Assembly (NCBI GenBank): GCA_963715045.1 | Contig: CAVQRC010000039.1 | Coordinates: 310,001 to 374,000 of the forward strand | From: CAVQRC01 sp963715045 | GTDB lineage: Bacteria > Planctomycetota > Planctomycetia > Pirellulales > Lacipirellulaceae | DNA length: 64,000 nt | Reading direction: 5' to 3' | Shown here: positions 1-9,731 of the stretch, piece after piece | Numbering within the stretch: the first letter of the stretch is position 1 | How the letters are laid out: each line of letters opens with the position of its first letter | Translations under genes and position numbers: made by a program | Notes under the pieces: generated by a model | What the model saw: only the letters and a program-made list of their open reading frames with translations | Database searches by the model: none | Told to the model about the DNA's origin: nothing

Positions 1-766
1 CATAATCCTTCTTCAACGTGGCGTAGTAATCGATCTCCCGCGTAGCCTGCAGCTCGAGATCGAGTCGTTGTTTGCAGAACAAGTCCAGATCCGCGAAGTT
101 GCCCCGCGGAGCAAGTGTCACTGCCACGAGGCTCAGGTCCTGGCGTCTCATGGCTTGTTGCAGATCGTCCAGGCGACACCAGATTTCCGACTCGAATGCC
201 GAACCGCCCGCCGAGAACACGCCGCTGATCCGCCACGAGCGATTCTCAAACGTCAGCATGCGTCCGACGCGGGTGTCGTCCGCGGTGACTCCCAGCTTGG
301 TGGCGGCCAGGCGACCGACGAGGACTTCTCCCGATGCGGGCCAGTTTCCCTGCTCGATTTCCATGAGTCGGCGGACGAGCACCACCGAGCGAGTGACTCC
401 CCGCACCAGCCCGAACGCGGCCGCCTTGTCGCCGGCACCGACGTGCGTTCCCAGGTACAACTCGGGTGACACATATTTTTGCCCGTACCGCTGTTGAATC
501 CCCGCGACGCTGGCCGCCACCACGTCGGATGTCTTCATGGGGATGGAAGAGTACTCGAGGTTCTGCCCCATGCCGAGCGCGTACACGACAGCTGTTTGCG
601 GATCGCCGCTTTCGGCCAGCGATCGCTCGAGCCCGCGAATGAATCCCACGACGACCAGCACGAGGACGAGTACCGTCGTGAGTCCCGCGAAGGTCAGCGC
701 GGTCCTCAACGGCCGACGAGACAGGTTGCGAATGGCATACTCCCAGGGGAGCAGGCGGAAGAACAT
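1..766 (-). CDS. ABC transporter permease, MacB/FtsX type (3' part lies outside the window)
   Basis: The reading frame opens at an ATG at 766 (MFFRLLPWEYAIRNLSRRPL) and stays open to the window edge, so about 255 N-terminal residues are visible. A cytoplasmic 'YAIRNLSRRPLRTALT' segment leads into a hydrophobic helix (about residues 22-40, rich in V/L), followed by a long soluble region. This matches the MacB_PCD periplasmic domain of FtsX-like permeases: first helix, large extracytoplasmic domain, then three more helices that would lie beyond position 1. Such permeases work with a separate ATPase in lipoprotein export or efflux. Neither the ATPase nor the C-terminal helices are visible. No clear Shine-Dalgarno precedes the ATG. 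The family call is fairly secure; the substrate is unknown. Confidence 0.8.
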   Translation of the reverse strand, partial: MFFRLLPWEYAIRNLSRRPLRTALTFAGLTTVLVLVLVVVGFIRGLERSLAESGDPQTAVVYALGMGQNLEYSSIPMKTSDVVAASVAGIQQRYGQKYVSPELYLGTHVGAGDKAAAFGLVRGVTRSVVLVRRLMEIEQGNWPASGEVLVGRLAATKLGVTADDTRVGRMLTFENRSWRISGVFSAGGSAFESEIWCRLDDLQQAMRRQDLSLVAVTLAPRGNFADLDLFCKQRLDLELQATREIDYYATLKKDY

Positions 767-912
767 GGCAATCAGCGCGGAAAGACAATCAGAGGCGGCA
801 GGCAGCACGAACGGTCCTTCACCGGGGTCCACTCAGGTCCGGCAAAAGAGCAGAGAGCGTCCGTCCGACGACGGCTGGAAAACCCGCGGTGAGACGAACA
901 CGATGCGCTGTC

Positions 913-1349
913 TCAGCACAACCAGGACGCGAGCCGCATGCGCATAGCGCGACCGTAGTTTCCGCGCGGGAGACTTCGCGCTGGCGAAATGGCCGTTGGA
1001 AGCTCGTCACCCGCCGCGATTCCAATGGGGATTTCAACCAACGGTGCCGTGACAGACTCACCGTCGTCATCGATCGAGGCGACCTTCTCGATGACTGCGC
1101 CACCACAGATCCCCTGGCAGTCGTTCTTGGCGGGACAGCGATGGGGACGCTCAGGCTGAGATGCGGGAGAGGCTTCGCGGCCACAGCAACCTCCGCCCGT
1201 GTGGCGCAGGTGCCCGCGTGTGCGCAGGTCATGGCCGTGGGGCGTTCCGCTGCCGCACACGCATGAGAACTGCACTGACCGTCAACGCACTGCAGCGGGC
1301 AGCTGACGACCGCCAGTGTCGAAATCAGGGCAACGAATCGGGTAATCAT
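913..1349 (-). CDS. Small Cys-rich secreted protein, frame-broken
   Basis: An ATG at 1349 starts MITRFVALISTLAVVSCPLQC, a convincing signal peptide followed by cysteines. The coding character then moves to another frame, which reads GCCGREASP, then CPAKNDCQGICGGAVIEK, and stops at 913. Joining the two frames near 1190-1260 gives a protein of about 145 residues with at least ten cysteines. Small planctomycete proteins with a signal peptide and a CxxC...DCQGCICGGA-like centre are familiar next to efflux and permease genes, but I know no function for them. It lies upstream of, and co-directional with, the MacB-like permease, so it could be part of the same export operon. The frame break may be a sequencing error. 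Confidence 0.5.
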
Positions 1350-1412
1350 AGGCGCAGATTTCCTGAGAGGTTGAATTGCATCATACGCCACCCGTGACGG
1401 AGCAGCAACGTC

Positions 1413-1636
1413 GTGGGTCACTCTCGCCGAGAGTGTCCTGCAGTTGGAGTGACCGTGGCAATCCGAACGTTGCGAGTACAGATCCGCCGCCCCGCTTCGA
1501 CGGCAGTCCGGCAGGCAGTGGCAGGTGGGTCACTCTCGCCGAGAGTGTCCTGCAGTTGGAGTGACCGCAGCAACCCGCACGTCGCGAGCACAGAACCGCC
1601 GCTCCGCTTCGACGGCAGTCCGGCCGGCGGTGGCTG
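1413..1636. repeat. Two tandem 112-bp direct repeats, each with a 7-bp hairpin
   Basis: Copies run 1413-1524 and 1525-1636 with a 112-bp period and only scattered substitutions. Each begins with GTGGGTCACTCTCGCCGAGA; CACTCTC-GCC-GAGAGTG forms a perfect 7-bp stem with a 3-nt loop. A related palindrome (ACTCGGCGAGT) follows at about 1656-1666. The block fills the non-coding gap between the Cys-rich gene and the small membrane protein. Confidence 0.85.
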
Positions 1637-1674
1637 TCTCGGGTGCGGTGCCACTCGGCGAGTGCCACCCACCG

Positions 1675-1932
1675 TCAATCCGCCTTTCTCAGGAAGTCGT
1701 CCATCCGCTCGAGGTCAGTGTAGTACATCGCGCTGGGGTCGATTCGCTCTTCTTCGAGCCACTCGAGATACGCCTGCATGTCGGGTTGGGTGGCGACGTA
1801 CGGCAGGACGCCGAGCCATACACAGAGAATCAGGGCGATCGCAATCAGCAGCCGGTGGCGACCAGAATCTGGTGGATTGGGTGAGACCCGTTCATGGCAC
1901 CGTCCCCTCGACCAGCTCGCGGAACACGACAT
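1675..1932 (-). CDS. Small single-helix membrane protein
   Basis: The convincing part is the C-terminal 60 residues: a hydrophobic helix (LLIAIALILCVWLGVLPYVA) followed by an acidic tail, WLEEERIDPSAMYYTDLERM, ending FLRKAD. The listed ATG at 1932 gives 85 residues and overlaps the 3' end of the YeiH-type gene by 41 bp; no ATG lies nearer the helix in this frame, so the true start is uncertain. Position and direction suggest co-translation with the upstream exporter, perhaps as an accessory subunit. No family recognised. Confidence 0.55.
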   Translation of the reverse strand: MSCSASWSRGRCHERVSPNPPDSGRHRLLIAIALILCVWLGVLPYVATQPDMQAYLEWLEEERIDPSAMYYTDLERMDDFLRKAD

Positions 1933-3275
1933 GAAACATCAGCCAGGCCATCAGCAGCGTGAGGCACAAATTGAGCGTCTGGCCGCAGAGGTAGAGCTTC
2001 AATGGCTTGCCGCCCTGCAGGTAGGGCAGCAGTTCGCGAAAGTTCGTGTCCAGCCCAATGCTCACGAAGGCCAGGCAGAAGAACCAGCCGCGGAGTGTCT
2101 TGGTCGAGCCCTTGATCATCGCGTCCACGAGCTCCGGACCGCCGGCCAGCATGCTGTGCAGAACCGAGAACAGGATCGATGCGGAGACGAAACCAATGAC
2201 GAACTTGGGAAAGCGGCGCCAGATTTCACCTACGCCCGGGCGCGGTCCATCCGGATCGCGCTCGACCCGCGTGACCCAGTAGACGGCGACGAAGAAGGCC
2301 GTCACGCCGATCAGGATGTTCTGAATCATCTTGACGGTCGCGGCAACTTCGAGTGCCCGATCGCCAAGCACGGCACCGGCCGCCGCGACGGCCCCGGTCG
2401 AGTCGATTGTGCCGCCGAGCCAGGCGCCGCCGAGAACCTCGTCCATCCCGACCGCTTTGATGATCGCCGGCAGGACGACCATCATGATTACGGTGAACGA
2501 AAGCGAGAGACCGATGGCGAGCGAGAGCTCTTCCTTCTTAGCCTTGCAGGCGGCCGCGGTGGCGATCGCGGCCGAAACGCCGCACACGGACATATCGGCC
2601 GAGATCACCATGTTCAGCGAGCGGGACTCGATCTTGAGTACCTTCTGCCCGAAAATGTACGTGCTGACGAGGACCACCGGCGTGACGACCCAGGCCACGA
2701 AGATGCCGGGAACCCCCAATGCGAGCAATCGGCTCATCAGCACTTCTGCACCGAGCAGGACCAGTCCGGTCTTGATGTAGAACTCGGTGAGGGCGGCCGG
2801 CTTGAGCCAGGCAGGCGTACCGATCGTGTTGCTGATCAAGAGTCCCACGGCGAGCCCACAACGCATACTCGAGGTTGTATGCCTTGACGACGGCCTGCCC
2901 GGCCATCACGTACGCGAAGGTCGCCAGCAGAAACACGCCGGGAAACGCCTTGCAGAACGCGGTCCCCTGCCCTTCCCGGACTTGCATTGCCAAGGCGAAC
3001 AAGATGCCGATCGCGGCGAACGTGCCGAGCAATCCCGGCAGGATGTGGCTGGCTGCGGCCTCATCGGTCGCCGGCTTGTAGAACGCCTCGACCGGATTCG
3101 TCTTCCAACTCGCCGGTTTGGCAAGATACGGTTTGAGCGGATTGGCGATGGCAACCGATTCTCCGGCCGCAACCCGTTCCGTGAAATCACTCGGCCGGTC
3201 GAGCCACACGGCCAGAAACGAGATCGCGATCAGAATCGCGGCGGACAGAATCGCCCAGGAATCTTCGGAATGCAT
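1892..3275 (-). CDS. YeiH/UPF0324-family putative sulfate exporter, frame-broken
   Basis: The N-terminal part starts at ATG 3275 (MHSEDSWAILSAAILIAISF) and contains transmembrane helices up to AYNLEYALW. The frame then breaks near 2855-2866 and continues as GLLISNTIGTPAWLKPA through FYIKTGLVLLGAEVL, ISADMSVCGVSAAIATAA and GTIDSTGAVAAAGA to the stop at 1892. These are hallmark segments of the YeiH (Cons_hypoth698) family of multi-pass inner-membrane proteins proposed to export sulfate. Rejoining the frames gives about 461 residues, longer than the E. coli protein because of an N-terminal extension. A single missing base in GTTGTGGGCTCGCC would restore the frame (ALWALAVGLL), which points to a sequencing deletion. 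Confidence 0.8.
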
Positions 3276-3286
3276 GGGGCAAAGGC

Positions 3287-3320
3287 AGGGGTCAGGGATC
3301 GGGGGTCAGGGGTCAGGGAC
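3287..3320. repeat. Short G-rich GGGGTCAGGGATC tandem repeats
   Basis: Three imperfect copies of GGGGTCAGGG(ATC) lie between the YeiH-type gene and the divergent sulfatase gene. Low complexity, possibly quadruplex-forming. No promoter could be assigned. Confidence 0.6.
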
Positions 3321-3549
3321 TTGTGCGGGTGACGATGATGCGTTCCGGCGAGCCGGCCGATGTCGTGGCGAGCATCGTCAACGTGAACTTTGCGGGGACG
3401 GGCGGCGAGATGCGATCGTGATTCGGCACGAATTCAAGAGTTACCAGCGAAACGACGCCTATTTCACACTGTTGTAGCGGTTGCGGGCAGGTTTCGGAGC
3501 CCCCGACCGACACTTGCGTGATCGGCCTCGTTCGTGGCACCATCGTTCC

Positions 3550-6500
3550 ATGCGATTCCTCGTTTCCTGCGACCGATTCCGGGTCCGTGTTTTGGCGGGT
3601 GGCTTGTGGCTCGCTGTCATTGTCGCTCCCTGGCTGATGACTGCCGCCCTGGGAAGCGAATCGCAACCGCGGGTTGAACCACTGAATTTCGTCGTCGTCG
3701 TCTGTGACAACCTCGGTTACGGCGACACGGAGCCCTTCGGATCGACCGTGCATCGGACGCCGAACTTGAACCGCATGGCTCGCGAAGGTCGCCGGTTTAC
3801 GCACTTCTACGCCTCGGCCGGGGTGTGCACCGCATCGCGGGCGAGCCTCATGACGGGTTGCTATCCGCAGCGGGTCGGGATGCACACCAACCCTCGTGAC
3901 GGCTGGGTCCTGCGACCGCTGTCTCCCTACGGCCTGCACCCCGATGAAGTGACGCTTGCAGAAGTGCTCAAAGAGCGGGGATACGCTACGGCGATCATCG
4001 GTAAATGGCATCTGGGCGATCAGCCGGAGTTCCTGCCGACACGGCAGGGATTCGACCGGTTCTTTGGCGTACCGTATTCCGACGACATGACCGAGCGGAC
4101 CTGGACCGACGGCTCGCAGTGGCCGCCGTTACCGCTGATGGAGAACGAAACTGTCATCGAAGCGCCCTGCGACCGCGGGCAGCTTACGCGGCGATATACC
4201 GACGAAGCGATTCGCTGGATCAGGGAGCAGCGCGAGAAGCCGTTCTTCCTGTATCTGCCGCACGCGATGCCGGGCAGTACGCAGACACCGTTCGCCAGCG
4301 AAGCGTTTCGAGGCCGCAGCGAGAATGGCGCCTGGGGTGACGCCGTCGAGGAGCTTGACTGGTCCCTGGGTCGGATTCTCGACGAACTCGAAACGCTCGA
4401 GATTGCCGAGCGGACGCTCGTCATCTGGACATCGGACAACGGAGCGCCGATTCGTGCCGACCTCAACGACGTCAGCCGCGGCTCCAATCGGCCGCTTCAT
4501 GGTCGGGGGTACAGCACCAGCGAAGGCGCGTTTCGTGTACCGATGATCGCGTGGCAGCCGGGACAGGTGCCCGGCGGGACGACCTGCGCTACGCTCGCGA
4601 CGATGATGGATCTGCTGCCCACCGCCGCGCGACTCACTGGCCAGGATCTCCGGCCGGAACACCGCATCGATGGTCATGACATCACGTCTCTGCTGTACGA
4701 AGATCAGCATCCGAAATCACCCTACGAGGCCTTCTTCTATTACCACCAGGACCAGCTCCAGGCCGTACGTGCGGGGCCGTGGAAGTTGTTCCTGCCCGTA
4801 TATGACGATCGGCATCCGCACTTCGCCGGGCCGGAAAGTGTCGAGCCGCTGTTGTTCGATGTCGTCGCCGACGTGGCGTGCCAGCATAACGTGGCCGCCA
4901 GACATCCGGACGTCGTGGATCGGTTGAGCGAACTGGCCAATTCCGCCCGCAAGGATCTGGGCGATCGCGGTCGGCCTGGCAGCGGGCAGCGGAAGCCGGG
5001 CGTCATCACGGGGGTACCGCAACCGCAGCGTCTTCCCCCACCGGCCGCTCTCGATCTGATCGAACAGGAGCGGGGGGGCAGGCACTGGGTCGACGCCGGA
5101 ACCGCACCACCCAGGTCGCCCGCTGAATCGTTGGCCTGCCTGCAGATCGAGCCCGGGTTCGAGGTCGAGCTCGTGGCGGCCGAGCCCATCGTCCGCGACC
5201 CTGTGGCAATCGCCTTCGACCATCGCGGCCGGATGTTCGTGGCCGAGTATGCGGACTACCCAGTCGGCCCGCCCGCCGGCGACCCACCCTTGTCGCGGGT
5301 CGTGCTCGTCGAAGACACCGACGCCGACGGCGTTGCCGATCGCCGCCAGGTCTTCGCCGACCGGCTCGATTTCGCCAACAGCCTGATGGCCTTCGACGGC
5401 GGACTGCTGGTGGCAGCGAAAACCCAGATCCTGTTACTCAAAGACACCGATGGCGATGACGTCGCGGACAGCCGCGAGGTATTGTTTGACGGATTCACGC
5501 CCGCCCACCCGCAGATGCAGATCAGCAATCCCCGGTGGGGTATCGACAACTGGATCTATTGCAATTACGCGCCCGGAAAGGTGTCTTCGAGTCGTCAACC
5601 CGATCGCCGGGTCGATCTGCCCCGCAACGATTTTCGGTTTCATCCGCGCACCCTGGAGTTCGAGCCCGTCAGCGGGTGGGGGCAGTACGGCAATACGATC
5701 GACCGCTGGGGACAGCGTTTCTATTGCACGAATCGCAATCCGATCATTACGAATCACTTGCCGCTGTCCGCCGTCCGGAGAAATCCATTCGCCGTCATCA
5801 CGCGTTCCTTTTACGACGTTGGCAAGGCGGGAGGCGAAACCCGCGTCTATCCGCTGGTCGAGATGCAAAGCAACTATCTTTCGCACGCCGGTACGCACAC
5901 GGCTGCCTGTGGCGTTACAGCGTACCGAGGCGACCTCTTCGCCGGAGACGGTCAGCGCAGCCTGTTTGTGTGTGAGCCGATTGGACATCTCGTGACGCGA
6001 TCGATTGTCGAGTCGGATGGCCTCCGTCTGCGGGCCAGGCGGGCACGTGTTCAGGCCGATTTTCTCGCCTCGACCGACAGGTGGTTTCGGCCGGTCAGTG
6101 GTGCCACCGGCCCGGACGGCGGGTTATACATCGCGGACATGTATCGCCTGTGGGTCGAGCACCCGAAGTTCCTGCCCCCTGAGGTCGCGGCCAGACTCGA
6201 CTGGAGGGCGGGCGAGGATCGCGGCCGAATCTATCGGATTGTTCCCGAAGGCGTGACCGCGCGCCCGTTTCGCACCCCGCCGCGGTGGGAGGAATGGGTG
6301 GAATTGCTCGAGGATCCTAATGCGTGGCGGCAGTTTCTCGGACAGCGATGGCTTGTCGAGCGGCAGGATCAACGTGCCGTCCCGATGCTTCGCGAGCTGC
6401 TCGCCCGGAGTCGGCGTGCGACGACGCGTCTGCATGCGTTGTGGACACTCGCCGGCCTTCAATCGCTGCAGCAGACAGACATCCTGACGGCCCTCGATGA

Positions 6501-7936
6501 CAGCCATGCGATCGTCCGCCGCGATGCAGTGCGTCTCGCCTCAGCTTCAAGCCAGGACACTGTGATCTTCGCGAAACTCGCCGAGCGAGCCCGTGACGAC
6601 GACCCGCGAGTACGTTTTCAAGTGGCCGTCGCGCTGGGCGACATCGATCGCAATCAGGCCACGACACTGCTGACCGAACTCGCTGCCCGTGACGGGCATG
6701 ACGAATGGTTCGCCGCCGGGATCCTCACGTCGGTTCGGGAACGCGCCGGCGCTATCCTGATCGGGCTCGTTGACCGTTCTGCCCACCCGATCGAGGGCGG
6801 TGAACTTGAGCTCTTGCGAGCGCTGGCTGATGTGGTCGGTGCCCGAGGCGATACGGCCGAGTTGACAGCGGTCATGCAACGCGTCGCGAGCGATCAACCA
6901 ACCGGGCTGGGCTGGCGGGCGGCAGTCTTACGGGGCCTCGGCGGCGGGCTCGCCCGGCATCGCGGTTCGCTCGGCCGCGTCACGCTGGCAGACTTGCTCA
7001 GCCAGCCGCCCGAGTCGTTGGCCGGCCCGGCCGCCAGCAGTCCGCCGACTCATCGACGAATTCGCATCCACGATGCTGGACGAAACGCAGCCGGTCGCAG
7101 ACCGCGTCGCAAGTCTGCAGCTGTTAGCATTTCTGCCCAATAAGGATTCCAGCAGGACTTTCAGTAGGCTGCTGGCGAGCGACCAGTCGCCGGAAATCCA
7201 GGCGGCCGCGTTGGAGGTCCTGGCAGCGGTCGGGACTCCAGCCGCAGCCGAAACGGTCCTGACAAAGTGGAACGAGTTGGGGCCAGCCTTGCGAAAGTCC
7301 GCGCTTGCGTTTCTGTTGCGGCATCGCGAATCGACGCTACGGACGCTGCAGGCGATGGCCGATGGGAAAGTGCAGCCGGCCGCGATGAGTATCGATCAAC
7401 GCGTGTTGTTGCTTAAGCACCGCGATGCGGAGATTCGTGGGCAGGCCGAGCGTCTGTTCGGCGGGGGGGTATCGCAGAACCGCCAGGAAGTGGCCCAGCG
7501 TTACCGTGCCGCCCTATCCGTTGCCGCTTCGGCGACGGATGGTCGCCGTGTTTTCGAGCGAACCTGTGCCCAATGCCACCGGATCGAACAGCGGGGCCAC
7601 GCAGTTGGACCCGACTTGAGCGACGTTCGCGGTCGATCGCGGCTCGCATTGTTGCACGACATTCTGGACCCCAATGCCAAAGTCGAACCCGCCTACACGG
7701 CCTACTCGGTGGTTACCCTCGATGCCCAGGTATTTACCGGTTTGATGGTGAACGAAACAGCCGAGGCAGTTGTGTTGCGGATGCCTGAAGGCAAGGAGCG
7801 GACGATCGGCCGCCGCGACATTGGTGAGATTCACGCGAGCCCCATATCGTTGATGCCCGAAGGAATCGAACAAGACGTAACGGTGCATCAAATGGCAGAT
7901 CTGCTCGAGTTCCTCAAGCCCCGTTCAACGCCGTAG
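3550..7936 (+). CDS. Sulfatase + PVC-type dehydrogenase + HEAT + cytochrome c fusion, frame-broken
   Basis: Start chosen at ATG 3550, which gives a signal-peptide-like N-terminus (residues 1-34). Residues about 45-470 are a type I sulfatase: metal-binding DNLGYGD (D53/N54), the formylglycine site C93-T-A-S-R97, GKWHLGD, and WTSDNGAP. From about residue 510 a beta-propeller typical of PVC membrane-bound dehydrogenases begins (GFEVELVAAEPIVRDPVAIA, VLVEDTDADGVADRR, GATGPDGGLYIADMY). HEAT-like helical repeats follow from about 930. The frame breaks near 7040-7070 and continues from LIDEFASTMLDE to a C-terminal cytochrome c domain with heme motif CAQCH (7565-7579). The total is about 1,460 residues. 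The protein is probably secreted or periplasmic and could couple sulfate-ester removal to sugar oxidation; that coupling is inference. The anaerobic sulfatase-maturating partner is not in the window. Confidence 0.8.
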
Positions 7937-7952
7937 CTCTAAAGTCGCCATG

Positions 7953-8129
7953 TGGAGTGCGGTAACTTGTTACCGCTTTCATAGGTTGTGACTTGCCCGG
8001 CCGACAAACTTCTCGGTGCACGCCGAGATCAGCGATTCTCGGGGACTCGACCGCGGGCACGGCCATCGCGTCGGGGCCTGGGTTGGAGCGGCCGTTCATA
8101 GGAAAGCGGCAACAAGTTGCCGCACTCCA
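7953..8129. repeat. Repeat family A, copy 1 (terminal-inverted-repeat element, 177 bp)
   Basis: Left arm TGGAGTGCGGTAACTTGTTA... (7953-7985) and right arm ending ...GTTGCCGCACTCCA (8096-8129) are inverted repeats of about 30 bp. Each arm is itself a small palindrome (GCGGTAAC-TTGTTACCGC). The roughly 110-bp centre is non-coding. It fills the gap between the sulfatase fusion and the ceramidase-like gene. Further copies lie at 22486-22699 and 33935-34062. Confidence 0.8.
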
Positions 8130-8212
8130 CAGCAGGTGGCGGCACGGCGGGTTCCTGTCGTAGACTGAGCACTTGCTGAGTTTCTCCTTTGACTTCGTGA
8201 CCGAGGCGTGCC

Positions 8213-9664
8213 ATGCACCGACACCGATCTCGAATTGCCGTTCTCTGGTTGCTCTTCGTGGGGCTCCTCACCGCCGGCATCAGCACCGTCCGGGCCGACG
8301 ACTCGCGAATCCTCAGGGCCGGGGCCGCGGTGGTCGAGATTACACCGCCCGACTTTCCAGTCGACTCGGCGGGGAGTATGGCTCCCCGGACGGCAGAATA
8401 TGCTCATGATCCTCTCAACGCCCGCTGCATGGTCCTCGACAACGGCCTCGTGCAGCTGGCGATCGTAGTGTGCGACAGTTGCATGATTCCGCGAGATGTC
8501 TTCGATCATGCCAAGCAAGTTGCCGAGAAGCGCACAGGGATTCCCGCGGGTCATATGCTCATGGCGGCCACACACACTCACACGGCGGTCACGGCGACTC
8601 CCGTCTTCCAGAGCACGCGAGACGAACGCTACTGCGAGCTTCTCGTCGAGCGAATCGCCAAGGCGGTCGAGGTAGCGTACAGCCGACTCGAGCCTGCCCG
8701 GATCGGTTGGGCGGTCGGACACAACCCGCGGCAAGCCTTCAATCGTCGCTGGTACATGCGACCCGGCTTCGCGCTCCAGGACCCGTTCGAGCGAGGCAGC
8801 GACCGCGTCCGGATGAATCCGCCGCCGGCGAGCAGCAAGTTGCTGACGCCGGCAGGTGGAATCGACCCTGAAGTACCCATCCTCGCTGTCCAAGCCGTCG
8901 ATGGACGCCCGATCGCCGTGCTCGCGAATTACGCGCTGCATTATGTGGGTGGCCTGCCCGTCAACACGCTGTCAGCGGACTACTTTGGCGAGTTCGCACG
9001 TCAGTTCGCCAGGCGTGTTCAGGCGGACGATGCCGATCTGCCAGTGGTTCCCATCTTGTCCAACGGCACCAGCGGCGACATCAACAACATCAACTTCTTC
9101 GAGGGCTCTCAGTCGCGGCAGCCGTTTGAGCAGATTCGGTTCGTGGCAACCGATGTGGCCGAATCCGCCGAGGCCGCTTACCAGCGGATCGAATATCAAG
9201 ACTGGGTTCCGATCGTGATCGCCGAGACCGAACTGGATCTCGGCGTCCGGCGTCCCACCCCAGCCGAGATCGAACGCGCGAAGCAGATTCTCGCCGCTGC
9301 GGGAGAGCGACCCTACCGCGATCAACGGGCGATCTACGCAAACGAGACGCTGGATCTGGCAGACTACCCGGCAACGGTAAGCGTGAAGCTTCAGGCGATG
9401 CGGATTGGCTCGCTGGGGATCGTGAGTTCTCCCTGCGAGACGTTTGTCGAAACGGGGCTGGCGATCAAAGCACAGAGTCCGTTGAAGCCCACGTTCACGA
9501 TCGAGCTCGCCAACGGCTACAACGGCTATTTACCAACTCCCGAGCAACACGCTCTGGGAGGGTACGAGACGTGGCGAGCGAAGTCGAGCTATCTGGCGGT
9601 TGACGCCGAGCCGGCGATTCGGGCTACGCTGCTGAAACTGCTCGAGAAAGTGGCGGCGGAGTAG
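8213..9664 (+). CDS. Neutral/alkaline ceramidase-like secreted hydrolase
   Basis: 483 residues, intact. Residues 1-28 form a signal peptide (MHRHRSRIAVLWLLFVGLLT... cleaved near VRA-DD). The mature part opens with RAGAAVVEITPPDFPV, the usual start of the neutral/alkaline non-lysosomal ceramidase N-terminal domain. ATHTHTAV (H121/H123) matches the conserved zinc-ligand region; ANYALHYVGG and SNGTSGDINN match later conserved segments. Planctomycetes carry many such proteins; most are short of the C-terminal ceramidase domain, as here, so the real substrate may not be ceramide. It follows the sulfatase fusion on the same strand, separated by repeat A. Confidence 0.8.
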   Translation: MHRHRSRIAVLWLLFVGLLTAGISTVRADDSRILRAGAAVVEITPPDFPVDSAGSMAPRTAEYAHDPLNARCMVLDNGLVQLAIVVCDSCMIPRDVFDHAKQVAEKRTGIPAGHMLMAATHTHTAVTATPVFQSTRDERYCELLVERIAKAVEVAYSRLEPARIGWAVGHNPRQAFNRRWYMRPGFALQDPFERGSDRVRMNPPPASSKLLTPAGGIDPEVPILAVQAVDGRPIAVLANYALHYVGGLPVNTLSADYFGEFARQFARRVQADDADLPVVPILSNGTSGDINNINFFEGSQSRQPFEQIRFVATDVAESAEAAYQRIEYQDWVPIVIAETELDLGVRRPTPAEIERAKQILAAAGERPYRDQRAIYANETLDLADYPATVSVKLQAMRIGSLGIVSSPCETFVETGLAIKAQSPLKPTFTIELANGYNGYLPTPEQHALGGYETWRAKSSYLAVDAEPAIRATLLKLLEKVAAE

Positions 9665-9731
9665 CGACATTCGAACGCGTATTCGCAACGGCAGGCGGAT
9701 GCTGCCAGGGTGGCGAGGTAGAATCCGGTAA

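Noticed and set aside
3313..3549. A minus-strand frame ending at 3313 (LVTLEFVPNHDRISPPVPAK) upstream of the sulfatase
   Set aside because: It looks slightly protein-like but has no clear start, overlaps the sulfatase leader region and shows no recognisable domain.
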